A stretch of DNA of 64,000 nucleotides from Eopsaltria australis (Eukaryota; Chordata; Aves; Passeriformes; Petroicidae): contig JAVTVJ010000371.1 in assembly GCA_034509425.1 (NCBI GenBank), forward strand, positions 124,001 through 188,000. The letters run 5' to 3'. The notes below the pieces were generated by a model, which ran no database searches, was not told where the DNA came from, and saw nothing but the letters and a program-made list of their open reading frames with translations. The position numbers were made by a program, and so were the translations under genes. Positions 46,132 to 58,892 of this stretch are shown in pieces (the first letter of the stretch is position 1; each line of letters starts with the position of its first letter).

Positions 46132-49100
46132 TTACAGGAGAAATAATATATACATAATAACAATAATTATCATTATTATCGCTCTTCTACAAATAACTCA
46201 GTTCTATCTTTGGCTGCAGATAAGCATTAAAGAAAGCCAGGGATGTTTGTTGTGTTGAGCTGGATGAAATATTACCTCTTGGCTCTGGCAGGAAAACTGC
46301 AATGTGGAAGGTACAGTATGTTTCAGTTGAAAGGTCCGTGACTGATTATGTAAAACTGCATGAGAAACACATTTGGTGTTTTATAAGTATTCACCAGGGA
46401 GCAGCAGGTCAGCAGTAAGATCTCATGCTTTGGAAGGATACAGTGTGCTACATGCATTTTTGAGCTAGTGTAACCAGTTGTTTTGAAAGGAATCCACTGA
46501 AGACATGTGATGCAACCAGGCCTCAGTGAGGCAGAACCAGCACTGTAAGTTTGTATGTGATCAGCCCCTGACCCTGAACAATGCAGATTGGAGGCAAAAG
46601 GAGAAGTGAGGGTTAAGTCATATGTCCTGCTTAGCTACTCAGTGTCTGAGCAAACAACAATCATCCTGTGCTTGACTTTGCAGAGGCGTTACTGTTCCTA
46701 ATGAGGAAGAAGAGGCTTAGTTCCTCCTCTGTCTGTATAGGACCACACACTGCTTCTGCATTAACATCCAGACTTACAGCCCAAACAGCGTCATGTAGCA
46801 CAGCAGAAAATGCAGCCAAGGTTTCCTGTGGGAAAGCTGGCAGCCCTCAGGAACCCTCTCCAGGTCCACCTTGCTCCCTGCCTGTAGCCAGGCAGCCAGC
46901 CCAGAGTCCCCCGACAGCCCCCCACTCCTTAGCCTAGGACTGTGACCCCCCCATCACCCTGGGCACTGACTGTCCTGGGGCTGCAGCCCTTGTGGGAGCA
47001 CTGTAGCTCAGCAGGAACTGGGACAATCCCTTCAGGGGAGCAGGGTCTGGCTGGGGAGTGTGTGCTGAGCTCTTGAAACACCTCTGTGTCCAAAGCTAAT
47101 ATCCTCAAGCTGAGGCAAATCAGAAGTTAAGGGTTGCTTGTGAAGGTTGAATTGTGACATTTTAAAGGACACTGAGGCTCATTCAGTGCATGCTTTGGCA
47201 GTGTGTCCAGCCTGTTACAAACACATTGTCTGAGCTAGTGGCCAAAGGTGGGAGAAACATCAGCCCTCCTAACTCAAGGTATGTAGACATTGTTTGGAGG
47301 TAATGGGGAGTCAGGACCAGTGACCTACACGGAGATTTCCATGGAACAGTATCTGGCATTAGGTGATGGCTGCTCCACTTGGATTGAGCTGCCTCTGCCC
47401 AAGCTGTGCCATTTTGTAAGAATAATGGTCAAGACTTGGTGGAGTATTTTGTTTTGCAACTGATGTGAAGATAATGTGGGGAACATGCCCTTTTTAAAGC
47501 ATTTCAACCTGATCATGTGGCCTCTTTGCTCTCTCTGCTTTCCAGAGTCCCCCAGAGGTATAAACCTTCCTGTGGTGCTTCCTCCTCCACTTGCAGTTTC
47601 CCCCCACTCCTGAGGTACTTACTAGCTGCTGCTTTCCAGGCTTTTTGGTCAGTGAGGCAATAAGAAGAATTGCAATTTAAAGTAGGCCATAGGATGTTGA
47701 TGACATTTTCCCCCACTGTATTTTAGACTATGCTGGGTCAAGCCATCTTGTATTTATCCAAAGTTAGTGCAGACAGGCAAGCTTTGATCTTTCCAAAAGT
47801 GCAGTAGTGTACGTCTGCCATAATGTGATGTCTCTTCTATTATTGCTGAGCCTGGAACACAATAACATCTTATAGAGGGCTTTGGAGTTTAGACTACAGC
47901 CCATTTATTTATTTTGCTGGAGCAGTGTCCCATAAGGAAAATCCTAGGCTGGGTTTAAAGAGCCAGACAATGGAGCAGCCGTCACATTTAGATGTTGCTT
48001 TTGAAACAATACCCTAATGCTACATCACTTTGCTCTGCTGGGTTCTGCTTCTAGTTGCCAATGGCAGAAATCACAAGATCAGAATTAGTGAAAGGGCTTT
48101 AGTGATGTTTGGTGCAAAGCATGTTGAAAATGAAAACACTGATTCAACTCTGCTGAAAAAGCAGCTCTCTGGTTCCTAGGTTTCTTCTTGATCAGTGGAT
48201 AGAGGCATTACCTCACACTCAGTATGGAGTCAGGCAAAGGGTTGTGTGTCTCAGGCTTTTGCAAGAAAATAGTAACGTTACGTTTACAGTAAATATTAAT
48301 AGTGCCAAATGTATGTCAAAAATTTTGACCATCTATTACCATGGAAAGGGGCTTGAGACTTCCAGTATTTATAGAAAAGAGAAAGAGACATGTCTAGTCT
48401 AACTGTCTGTGAAAATAATCTTAAAACATTTTTGGAGTCTAAAGATAGCGCAGAATAGTAGGTTAAAATTATATGACTTGCTCTATTTACAGCCTATTGG
48501 TTTCTAATGAGAAAATGAAAAAAAAGAGCAGTATTTTGTACCAATATATTCTGTTGGATTTTTTTTGTAAAAACTATTTTTAGTGCAGAATTTTAGTGCT
48601 GTTTTGTGTGCTCTATTTGCCAAGCTTCTCCTCCTGCTCCCAGTTTTAAAAAATACAAAAATCATAAATACAAACAGGTAAAAGCAGCTGCATATTGCAA
48701 AGGGGCTTGGGGTGAATAACTTTTTCTTTTATTAAAAAAATATGGAAACCATGACTCACATTGGCAAACAGAAACCTGAAAAAACATTGGAAAGCAAACA
48801 CTTGAAATTTATTCTGTAAAGTGAGCTTTCAATTCTCATTAGCTTGATTAGAGCAATTTATATAACAGTTCTGTTGCTGGCTTCCCTGGGATATTAGGCA
48901 CCTCTTAGAGATTGCTGAATATCCTTAAGCATCTAAAAGGACTTACATGGCACTTAAGCACTTCTGTTAAACTTCTAAATCTCACTTGCTGTCTTAAAAT
49001 CAGTGATTTCTACCATACAATTATGTGCACAGATTTTGAAATCTGGAGTTATGTCTGCATACATCCTTATATATCTGTCCAAGATAGACACCAAGATACC

Positions 49101-49878
49101 AATACAAAGGGAATTCTGCATTATTTATTAATTTCCTGATGAATCCCTTCACAATGTTTGTACTTTTCAGATTCGTGAACTTCCTGAGATCTGTCAAATT
49201 AGATTGCTGCAAAACTTGGGAATCTTGCCATGAAAATTAGGGCTAGTTTGACATGGATTACATGCGTTTTTGCTAGTAATTATAGAAACAGCACATTTAG
49301 CAAGCTGTCATTTGATGGGGGTACAAGTATGGCAGGTCAAGCAGGGTGACAGGAATTACTGGGAGCAGCTCTTTCAGCCAAGTTTGGTTTTTAAAGGACC
49401 AAGTCAGCAGTAACAGACCAAACTAAAAGTCTAAGTCTACACCAGAACAGCCAAGACTTTGTGAGATACCCTACCTAATTGCTTAAATCTTTCTGATTAC
49501 CACTTTCTGTGTTTATTATGAGTGAGTACAGAGCTTCTGAGCTCTTGCTCTGAATGTGGACCCACAGCCCTGCATATGTGCAGCTGCTAAGATCCATTTA
49601 AAACTTACTTTGTGCACAGGGATAAACTGAGAAATACCAGGTGATGACAGAGCTGAAAACATAACACATGCTCGGGGACAAGGCAAAGACTGTGGACCCA
49701 ACTGGAAGGCTGAAATTACTAACTTCTGTATGATTAACTATGTGATCTTTGAAAAGCCTGCACTGCAGGAGCTTCATATCTTCAAGATTTTTGTGAGATA
49801 CCAAGAGCGTAGGTCTATGTGGTCTTTTTGCAGAATGATTCAAAGCCTGGAAACCTGACCTTGGGGGTTGAGATGTAA
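46132..49878. other. 5' flank between CR1 copies: no gene recognised
   Basis: A GC-richer block at about 46780-47060 gives an 89-codon plus frame without family resemblance. The rest is AT-rich, and 48480-48900 is markedly so. No exon or RNA gene is supported. Confidence 0.5.
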
Positions 49879-50182
49879 GAGGCTTAATCTATTCATTTTA
49901 GCAAAGAGAAGGTGAAGAGGTGGCTTGGTCAGAACCCACAAGACTTTAGTGTGGTAGAAGGTTTCTGTGAACAAAGGACTCCTTTATGCAGCAGAGAGAG
50001 GCATAATAAACCCTGTGTCTGGAAGCTGCAGCTCAGTTTATACAGATGGGAACTGAGGTGCAAAATCATGGGCTTGAGGCAGGAATCACTGGCAGAAATT
50101 CTATGCCTGGTGTTGCACTGCGGATCAGACTAGGTCATCACAACCAGCACTCTTGGCTTTGAAATCTGTGTGCCTATGATTA
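49879..50182 (+). mobile_element. Ancient CR1 LINE 3' fragment
   Basis: The plus strand follows an old archosaur/turtle-type CR1 end: GAGGCTTAATCTATTCATTT, AGCAAAGAGAAGGTGAAGAGG, TGGCTTGGTCAGAA, GAGAGAGGCATAATAAA, TGTCTGGAAGCTGCAGCTC, AAATTCTATGCCTGGTGTTG, GGATCAGACTAGGTCATCAC, CTTTGAAATCTGTG. Divergence is high, but the order is complete. Confidence 0.8.
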
Positions 50183-50439
50183 ACGTGATTCCCACATTAT
50201 ATGCACACATCAGCATTGCATTTAGTCACTGAAGAAGAGAGAGAATGTATTCAATTAGCTCTGGGCTTTCTGCCTAAAAGGGGAAAATGAAGTGAGATTT
50301 TGTTTAAGGACAACCCCGGTAACACTGAAAAACACCATGGAATTATTAGCATTTGGGCAGATTGGACAGGTTTTCAAGGCCCAGCACAAAAGACCCTGCA
50401 GAAAGATCTCTGTTCAGTGAGCTGCACAGAAAGAAGGCC

Positions 50440-51106
50440 AGAGCAGTGCCATGGAAAGGGTCCTAGGGGTCCTGGTCAATGGAAAGTTGAACCTGAGTCA
50501 GCAGTGCCCTGGAGCCAGGAGGGCCAAGCGTGTCCTGGAGGGCATCAGGCACAGCATCACAGCCGGGCAGGGGAGGGGATTGTCCCGCGCTGCTCTGAGC
50601 TGGGGCAGCCTCGCCTCGAGTGCTGGAGACAGTTTTGGGTGCCAGAGTATAAGAAAAATACAAATCTATTAGAGAGTGTGCAAAAAAGGGCTATGAAGAT
50701 GGTGCAGGGCCTTGAGGGGAAGACATGTGAGGAGGGGCTGAGATCACTTGGTCTGTTCAGCCTGGAGGAGACTGAGGGGAGACTTCAGCACAGTTTAGAA
50801 CTTCCTCATCAGGGAAAGATGAGGGGCAGGCACTGATTTCTTCTCTACAGGGCCCAGTGACAGGATCCGAGGGAGTGGCCTGAAATTGAGTCAGGGCAAG
50901 TTTAGGTTGGATATCAGGAAAAGGTTCTTCACTCAGAGGTTTGTTGGGCACTGGAACAGGCTCCCCAGGGAAGGGGTTACAGCACCAAGCCTGGCAGAGT
51001 TCAAGAAGTGATCGGACAATGTTGTCAGGCACATGGTGTGATTGATGGGGGTGGTCCTGTGCAGGGTCAGGAGCCAACTTAGCATATTCTATTATTCTGT
51101 GATATC
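50440..51106 (+). mobile_element. CR1 LINE 3' fragment, about 670 bp
   Basis: The element reads CCATGGAAAGGGTCCTAGGG, then CAGCAGTGCCCTGG, GGGCATCAGGCACAGCATC, GCCTTGAGGGGAAGACATG, CTGTTCAGCCTGGAGGAGACT, GACAGGATCCGAGGGAGTGG, AGGTTGGATATCAGGAAAAG, GAACAGGCTCCCCAGGG and a tail with ATTCTGTGATA. Sequence back to about 50366 may belong to it. The 178-codon frame at 50300-50836 is its decayed ORF2 end and lacks an intact reverse transcriptase. Confidence 0.95.
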
Positions 51107-51670
51107 ATACTGGGGCTTAGTTGTGGTCCTACAAAGCATATGACATGCTTATATAAACAAATCTGAAGTAGACAGGGCTATACTAGAACCCTTTATTTCA
51201 CTCAGATCTTGCTTAAATAGAAAGGGGAATCTACTTTTTTCTGAGGATGGCCTTATTTGAAGAGTGTAGTATGGATTATCATGATGGTGATGGAAGGGAA
51301 CTGCATTCTCTCCAGAACAGCCCTGGTTTAAATATTTTGGTTTGCTGGAAAACCCCTAAGTTGTTGTAGGAACATGAAAACAGTCACTTTCAAGTGTTCC
51401 TGACTCACATTACAGGAATTCAGTGCATTGAAAATGCAATTTTCAAGGCTAAAAATTATGATTTTCAAATGCAAAGTGACTTGTCTTTGATAAGGTAAGC
51501 AAGATACCATTTTTTTTACCTGCACTTTCAAATCTCATTGAAGTACTTAAAGGGTATTAAAATGAAACTTTTTTGTGATTCAGAAATAGGTTTAATATTA
51601 ATTATGGTGCATGAATAGTGTTTAGTCCTTTGACAATTTATTAAGACTGGAAGTACTTTGAAGTTGTTTA

Positions 51671-52163
51671 TCTCAGAATCACAGAATCACAGACTGGGTA
51701 AGTTTGGAAGGCTCCACAGTGGGTCATCCGGTCCAACCTTCCTGCTCAAGCAGGGTCACCGCAGAGCACAGGGCACAGGAATGCATCTAGACAGGTCTGG
51801 AATCTCCAGTGAGGGAGACTTTTCAGGCCTCTATGCACAACCTATTTCAGTGCCTGGTCACTGCACAGTAGAGAAGTTCTTCCTTATGTTCAGAAGGAAT
51901 TTCCTGTGCATCAGTTTCTTTCCATTGTCTCTTTTCCTTTTGCTTGGAAACACCAAGCAGAGCCTGGGTCTGTTCTTTTGACACCCTCCCTTCATGTGCA
52001 GGACCCTGCATTTGCCTTTGTTGAATTTCAGGAGGTTCCTCTCTGCCCTCTAGGCCCTTCTGAAGGGCTGCGCAGCCCTCTGACCACTCCCCCAGCTTTG
52101 TGTCATCAGTGAACCTGCAGGAGAAGCATCTGCTCCTTCACCCAAGGCATTGATGACTGGGAC
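51671..52163 (-). mobile_element. CR1 LINE 3' fragment, minus orientation
   Basis: The plus strand begins TCAGAATCACAGAATCACAG, followed by GTCCAACCTTCCTGCTCAAG, AGAGAAGTTCTTCCTTATGTTC, CTGCATTTGCCTTTGTTGAA, CTTCTGAAGGGCTGCGCAGC and CAGCTTTGTGTCATCAGTGAA. This is the reversed CR1 3' UTR and ORF2 end of a different subfamily from the 50440 copy. The 107-codon frame at 51658-51981 lies within it. Confidence 0.85.
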
Positions 52164-55100
52164 AAGAAAATCACTTTCTATACAGTCTTAATTTCTGCTG
52201 TCATGGGGTGCTAAGGCATGTGTAGTTGTCACCCACATATATTGGTAAGTCCTTTCAATACAGCTGCTTATTTTGCTTTTCCATTCTTTCCATCAGAGTG
52301 CTGAGTTATTGCAGACCAACACTTGTATTTGTTGAACATTTCCTGCCATCTACCTCCAAGGTCCTCTGTTTAAGCAGAACACTTAACACACAAGGATAAT
52401 TGAACTCATTTGGGAGCTAGGGTTGTTGTTGCCTTCTCCTTCTCTTCTCTCTTGCAAATTGCCATTTTAAAAGATCACAGTTGTTTTTGTCAAGTTGTGT
52501 AATGTGGTCTTGGATTTTCTCATTCTGTTTTCCAGTCACCTTGCAAAGGAAGTATCCTGTGGAGTCACGCTTTTGATCTCACCTAGGATGCTGGGTCTGC
52601 ACTATGCACGTCTGAAATAGCTGGTTTAGACCCTTTTCATTTTCATTTTGTTGCTTTTGGCAGGGAAAAAAGTGTTCAAAAGTAAGAGAATTTGTTCCCG
52701 TCCAATTTGAAAACTGAATGGCTCCCTGTTTGTTTTTTTTTTCTTTTTAGAAGTCCTATACATGGGACTGTTTTTTGAGGGCTTGTGATCACGCATGTAG
52801 TTTGCTTTCTGTCTAGCCACAGCAGTTTACCAATTACAAAAGAGTCTTTCAGCACCTGACCCTATATTCAGGGCAAGATCTGCAACCTTTGATTGTTTAA
52901 TTACCTATCCCTAGCTTAAAAATATTTAACAGTGCTTTCTCAGATAACTCCGTTATTTCAGGAAATATCCCCACAAAATATTTTCTTTCCTTTTCCTTTG
53001 CTGTTTTACCCAGCAAAAGGAAGCAAAGGTTGTGAGCTCTGACAGTGATCAGCCCATCTTCAAAATACTTGTATATAGCCCTCATCTTCTCAACTAATGA
53101 AATAAAAGCCTCTCCCTGAATTCTCTTATACTATGCTGTTTGTGCCTGATGTGCTTTCTGCTGGTGGGAGTGATGGTAGTAAAAAGAAAAAAGACCTTGC
53201 ATTTTTTTTCATTGCTTCTTTTTTCCATGATGAGTGGGAAATCCTTTCATCTGAAAACTTGTGTATTCTCTTTTTCTCCATGAAAGGGTGGAGTCAAATA
53301 TAACCCCAAGTTGGTATGAAGGTACTTTAAATACAGTGACAAACACAACACAGAACAAAGACTGCTTGTCCTGACTTCCTCTCTCAAAAAAAAAAACCCC
53401 AAAATGAAAGAAACAAAGAAACAAACAAGCAAACAAAAAAGGTGATGAGTAAAGGTGAAAGTCAGTACTTCCCAAACTGCTTAAAATGTATTCTTTTAAA
53501 CATCAGTTAACTGTGGAAGGTGGCACTGACAGGAATGAGGTTTTGTGGGTTTGCAGATTTTGACATGATGAGAAAATTGAGCTACTGAGTTGTTTTTCTT
53601 CTTCTAGTGACATTCCACCACTCCTGCTAGAGGAAGATGAGTTAGCATTTGTTTGCCACCTTTATCAGGCTGTCAACTGATCTCTTCTAGTTTATTTCTG
53701 GCAGAATTTCCAATATTTTAAAATCTGTAATGCTGGAAGCTTAAAGATTAATAATAAACTACCTCAACCTTTGTCTTTTCTCTTAGAGATAAGCAAGAGT
53801 GAACATAAAGTTCATCAGTAGCACTTTCATGGAGCCACTTTTCAGACTGTAGCTTGCTTTTAAAGTCAGCATGCACTTGGCTCAAATGGTGGGATACTGA
53901 CATCAAAGGCTACTCAGGCAAAGCCAGTGTTAATATTTCCAATGCCTTATTAAAAAGGAAAGAATGTAAACTAATTTTACTTCTGTTGTGATGAAGTTCC
54001 TTCATAACATCCGAGCAAAATGAAAGCTGTTTGAGCACTTGTGCAAAATATAATTTCCTGCTGTTTTTTTGTGGCAGTGAGCAGGGAAGGAGCAATTTTT
54101 AAAATGTTTACTGAGAGTCAGATAATTTTCCTCATCCCTGTTTGAATGTTTCCAAAAAGAGAGCATGGAGAAATCAGGTTGACTCCCATGGTCAACAGCA
54201 GCCAATGCTAATGAATACATGTACTGTTGGTTACTGAAACTCATTATCCCTGTGTGCCAAAACAGACAATGGACACAAAACCCACTGCCTTTCAACTCCA
54301 AATATATCACTGGCCAAACTTGCCTGACATGACTAAGAAAATTAGTGATGTAAAGGAATTACTATGCAAGAAAAGCCCCACTTCTCTATCCCCAATCTTG
54401 TCCCCTCCAGCATCTGGCACTGGCTAGACAGTCAGTCTACAGGGCACCTCACTGGCTGCTGTTATTTAGCTACAGGAAAGACATGATTTCCGCAGCAGCT
54501 GAGCACTAATGCATTAATTCTGGTAATCCCACTGCAAAGTACCCATGTGTTAAAATCTATCCATTTTGCAGATGAAGAAAAGGGTGGCACTTTCAAGTCA
54601 GCATTCATTTGGTCTGCCTTAAGTCCTACCTATGTCTCTATAGTAGACTGATGTATTTCAATTCTACCAGGCTCATTTGCCACGTGTGTGCTTTATAGCC
54701 CTAGCTGATCCTCCACTCTGTGTTGCTGCAGCCCTACCCTGTGCAGTTCACACCTTAGCTCACATTGTGGTCACTGTGGTCACCTTCTGTTCCAGCTTCT
54801 AACCATAGCAAGCTGCAGGCTATCAAACACTGGGGACACTGCACTTCATTCAAAGAATGCTCCTCCTGCGAAAATCTGGAAATGAAGAATGCTGACTGGG
54901 GAGCAAGAACCAGACAATCTGAGAACTAGTCTATCCCCTGTTGGGATAAAACAGGATAGACCAGTGTCATTCCATTACCACAATTTATAATCTGCAGTCC
55001 TTCTGTGACAGATCTTATGAATGACAATTCCTTCCCAAATGCTCAATGAAAAAATATTGGCCCCAACTTACAATAAAGAACATGAGTAAGTTTAAGCAAA

Positions 55101-58100
55101 GTTAGGCAGTCCAATGCTTTGCATTCTGTAGAAGTTAATAAATGTTTCTTGCAGTTCTCTTTATACTCTTTGGATGGCTTTGGATGACACTGTTTTTCTG
55201 GAAGGTGGATGAGGATATGAAGTCTGTGAGGGTAAAGTGGTAACTCTTGCTGTCACTTATAGAAAAGAAAGTTGAAAAAGCCTGTGAACTAGAACCAATG
55301 GGATCTACAGGGATTTTGTGCTTCTTGTCCCAGTGTGTTGACTGAACAACTCTGTGTCATGACCCAACGTTATGCCTGGTACCAGCTTAGCTGTAATTCA
55401 GCCAGGTCAACCACTGAAGAAAGGTGGACTTTAGGAATTTATTCTACTCAGTTGCCAAGAGTGAGGAGAAAGTTCCATTTCCTGGTGCTGCTACAGCTAA
55501 GGAAAGGGTATGATAAAGAGATATGTTAAGCAGGGATGGAAACCAAAGGAGAGTTATGTACTCATAGTGAATAAGTGAGGCAATAGGAAGATGCTTCTGT
55601 TGGAAGAAAAATAGAGGCAATTTTCACTATTCCTCTCCCCAGTTAAACAGGACTTATGTAAGTAAAAGAGTTGCTCTAAGAAATACCTTAATCTATGTTC
55701 CTCTTTCAACAGGAATCTAACTAGGTCTGAAGACTCACCAAACATGATTCTGCAGACAGACAAAAGCAGTAAAGATGTGAGGAAAAAACCCAATTTCAGT
55801 ATTTTTTAAGCTGCTGCCTTTCATATTCACTCTAGTCTGCTCAATTTCTCTGTTACAGTGGGAAAAAGAGATGTGATTGCCCCACCCTGGACATCACAGT
55901 GTAATATGCTCTTTTTATTTAACTGCTGTCTTCATTCAACATCCAACTGTATGTTCATCAAATTCTTGGTTCAAATCTTCCTTAGGCTTAGGGAAATTTT
56001 GCTGCCAGTCTCAAGAATCCATCTACTTGTCTTTGCTACAGACTTGTATCAGTTTAGACTGGTTGCACTTGGCCAGACTGCAGTGCCCTTGCCTGTGAAA
56101 AACAGAGCTTTGCTACACAAACAGGCCTGCTCTCATAAGGGATTGTGCTCAGCAGAGGAGGTTTGAGCTAGCTGCAGTAAAATCTATTGTCTTGGTATAA
56201 AAATCTGCTGTGTGATAAGAATCTTCCCCATCTGGATGATAAAAATCTGTTCCTTCCTTCCTTCTGCTGAGCATGTTGAGCTCTACAGATGTAAACCTGT
56301 CTATACGTACTAAACATGTGAGTATTTATAGGCATTTCTGTGGTGGCCTGAGTCAACAGTGTTGTGAAAGAGTCTGTCAGGAGGTAGAGAAATTATCTTT
56401 GACAAGCTGGAGATACTTTTTTAAGAGCTAGAGGGAATGACAAAACCAAAATTTTGCCAGGGCACAATTTTTTACAACATTTGGTCCAATGATTTTTTAG
56501 TTGTTAGGTCTATTTGTTGAAATCTGTGTTCTGTGTTTTAGAAATAGCAGTACTGTATTTAGGTGAATATTTATAGAAAAGTTAAGCTCTGCTCCTAGAG
56601 CTTGTCTTTGCTTTTCTCTTTTTTAAAGCTTGGTATTTATATTATCTAACCATGGGATAGTGTGGCTTTCAAGACTGTGGCTGACCAAAGTCCTGAGGGC
56701 CTGCCACACGACAGATGACTTCTCCACTGGCTAAAACCCACCAAAAACAACTTTTCCACTGGATACGCTAAGAAGTATCTCACTGCATAAGGCAACTTTT
56801 TGTGGCATAACTCTGCTGACAACACTGAACTTCTGCCTCAGAAGGATTTTGCCCCTCGCCTCTTGCCTTTGCTATTAAAAACTTTATAACCTTTGCTATG
56901 ACAAACTTTGCTGTCATAGACTCTTCTGCTTTTAATGAATAATTGAATCTTGGTGTGTTTCTTCTGAGTAAGTTTGCACAAAGGTAAGACTGAAGCAGGA
57001 TTTTGTACATTGCAGGAAATGGCAAAGAAGAAATCACTAGAGTATTTTTCATAACGTGAAGAAAATAAACCAATCATACTCTCTGCTGCTTGAAGTTCTT
57101 GGTAAGTTTAATGTAAAAAACAGAGACTATATAGCTTCCATTTCAGAACATCAGAAATGCCAGATTCCCAAGTACTTTTTGACAAGCTATACCACTTCAG
57201 TTGCAAAAATTAGCATCATTTAAGGTAAAAGGCCATTGCCAGTTTCATCTGTGTTTTATAAACAGAAATTATCTAAAATTGGAATGTTACCATCTTACGC
57301 ATCCAACCACTGAGGTTTAGTCATAAAGGAACACTGGTATGAGCCATCCCATTCCTGAACTAGCAGAACAAAACCAAAATTGGTGAGGTTTTCTGACACC
57401 AAACTAAACCTACCTCTCATAACAGAGAGAAGAATAAACTGAAACCTTTTATCTGGATCCCAAACCGTGGTGGTTTAGATTAATTGGGACCTGAGGCCAG
57501 GCTACCCACAGAAGGTGGAATGCAGCCACTTGGGTCAGAGTCTGGTCACAGCAGCAAAGGCAATTTCTTGTAGTTTCTAAGAGAACTGGTGTATCTCTCA
57601 CGATCAGAAGGCTGTCTTTCTACTCAGAGAAGCCCCAAGTGTTGACGTTGTGATGCCAAGGTGCAGCCATTCTGCAGAACAAGCTCTCTCCTTTGCCAGT
57701 CACAGCAGGGCACTGTAGCTGGCTCTTTGTGGAAGCAATAGCCTCTTCCATAATTAGTGGCTGAATGGCTACACATGTAAAATTCTTCTGTGATATTCTC
57801 TCCTTGCTTTAGTTCTCTTGCTTCAGAAACAAGGATAAGTGACCTTCAGGTCTCATTTGGATTTATTGATCTCATGACCAACTGTGGCCTCAGAATGACA
57901 CTTGGCACATATCATGTGGCCATTTGATGTCATCACTGTTTACTCAAGTGGTCCTGCATTTTTCGTCTCCATATTCCAGATAAGTTTGCTTAGCTTCCTT
58001 TAAAAATTATGTTTTATTCAGGATTTAGATAACCTTTCCCAGCTCACCAAGTTTCATCTCTCTCTCTGCTAATCTTCCAGCTATGTGGAACATTTTTTTT

Positions 58101-58830
58101 CTCTAGTAAATAAGCAGTTATCTTAAAGATGAAATGTGGAAATATCTCTGTGAAAAGGGTGAATATAAGAAAAACAAGGAAACAAGGTTGGTTCAGTCCC
58201 CCAAGCTGTTGTTTAGTTTAGGGTCTCCTAGCCAAATGATGTATCTACCATACTTGAGGATGTGAACAAACAGATGACTAAAAGCACATGTGTTCTTGCA
58301 GAAAATCTGACTCCATAAAAATGATGAAATTTGCATTTATGGTGTTTATGCAAGATAGAGTTTTTGACTGACCTTTGTCCAAGGCACCTTGGAATGCTTT
58401 GTGTCAGCTGTCTCTCTCTAGCAGCAGTGCTCTGTCCTTTTCTAATTAAGTCTGTGCAACTGTTCACATTGGAATTAAAACTCAGCAAAAGGTTGCAGGG
58501 TGCTGTGTCTTCATTATCTATTTTTCTCATCTCGTGGCTCATGCTGAGTTGCATTCTGCTTAAACAAAGCAATATGGTTCTTACTATTGAGAGCACAGGA
58601 CTGCAAACAGCAAGCTAGTCCATGGCTGGGCTGTTGTTTTGTGCAGTACCAGCTGGTTTTTATTGAGGAAACTGTACTATGTAGTTGAATAATTTTGGTC
58701 TCTACAGTCCTTATTGTTCTGTTTTGGAAGGGGTGAAAAAGAAAGTACTAAATCCTTTGAAGAGCTAGGAAATGACAGTAACTGGAAGAGTATGTACTGC
58801 ACAGCTGATGAAGAACCAGATGATCTTTCT
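52164..58830. other. 5' flank: no gene recognised
   Basis: I see no exon chain. An A/C-rich simple tract lies at about 53386-53440, and a weak MIR-like piece (tccattttgcagatgaagaa) at about 54560-54650. Open frames reach about 100 codons (54002-54310, 55858-56166) without family features. Confidence 0.5.
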
Positions 58831-58834
58831 CTCT

Positions 58835-58892
58835 TTTTTTTTTTTTTTTTTTTTTTAATTGAAAGTGCCGATTGACCTATGATGGGTTTATT
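58835..58892 (-). other. Poly(A)-tail-like signature on the minus strand
   Basis: Read on the minus strand, AATAAA (58892-58887) is followed after 30 nt by a pure run of 22 A (58856-58835). This is the arrangement left by a reverse-transcribed polyadenylated RNA. The sequence that would be its body (about 58893-59250) is not recognised and contains no long frame. A chance T-run next to TTTATT is the alternative. Confidence 0.4.

Noticed and set aside
50300..50836. 178-codon plus-strand frame
   Set aside because: It runs through a decayed CR1 ORF2 end and is not a host gene.
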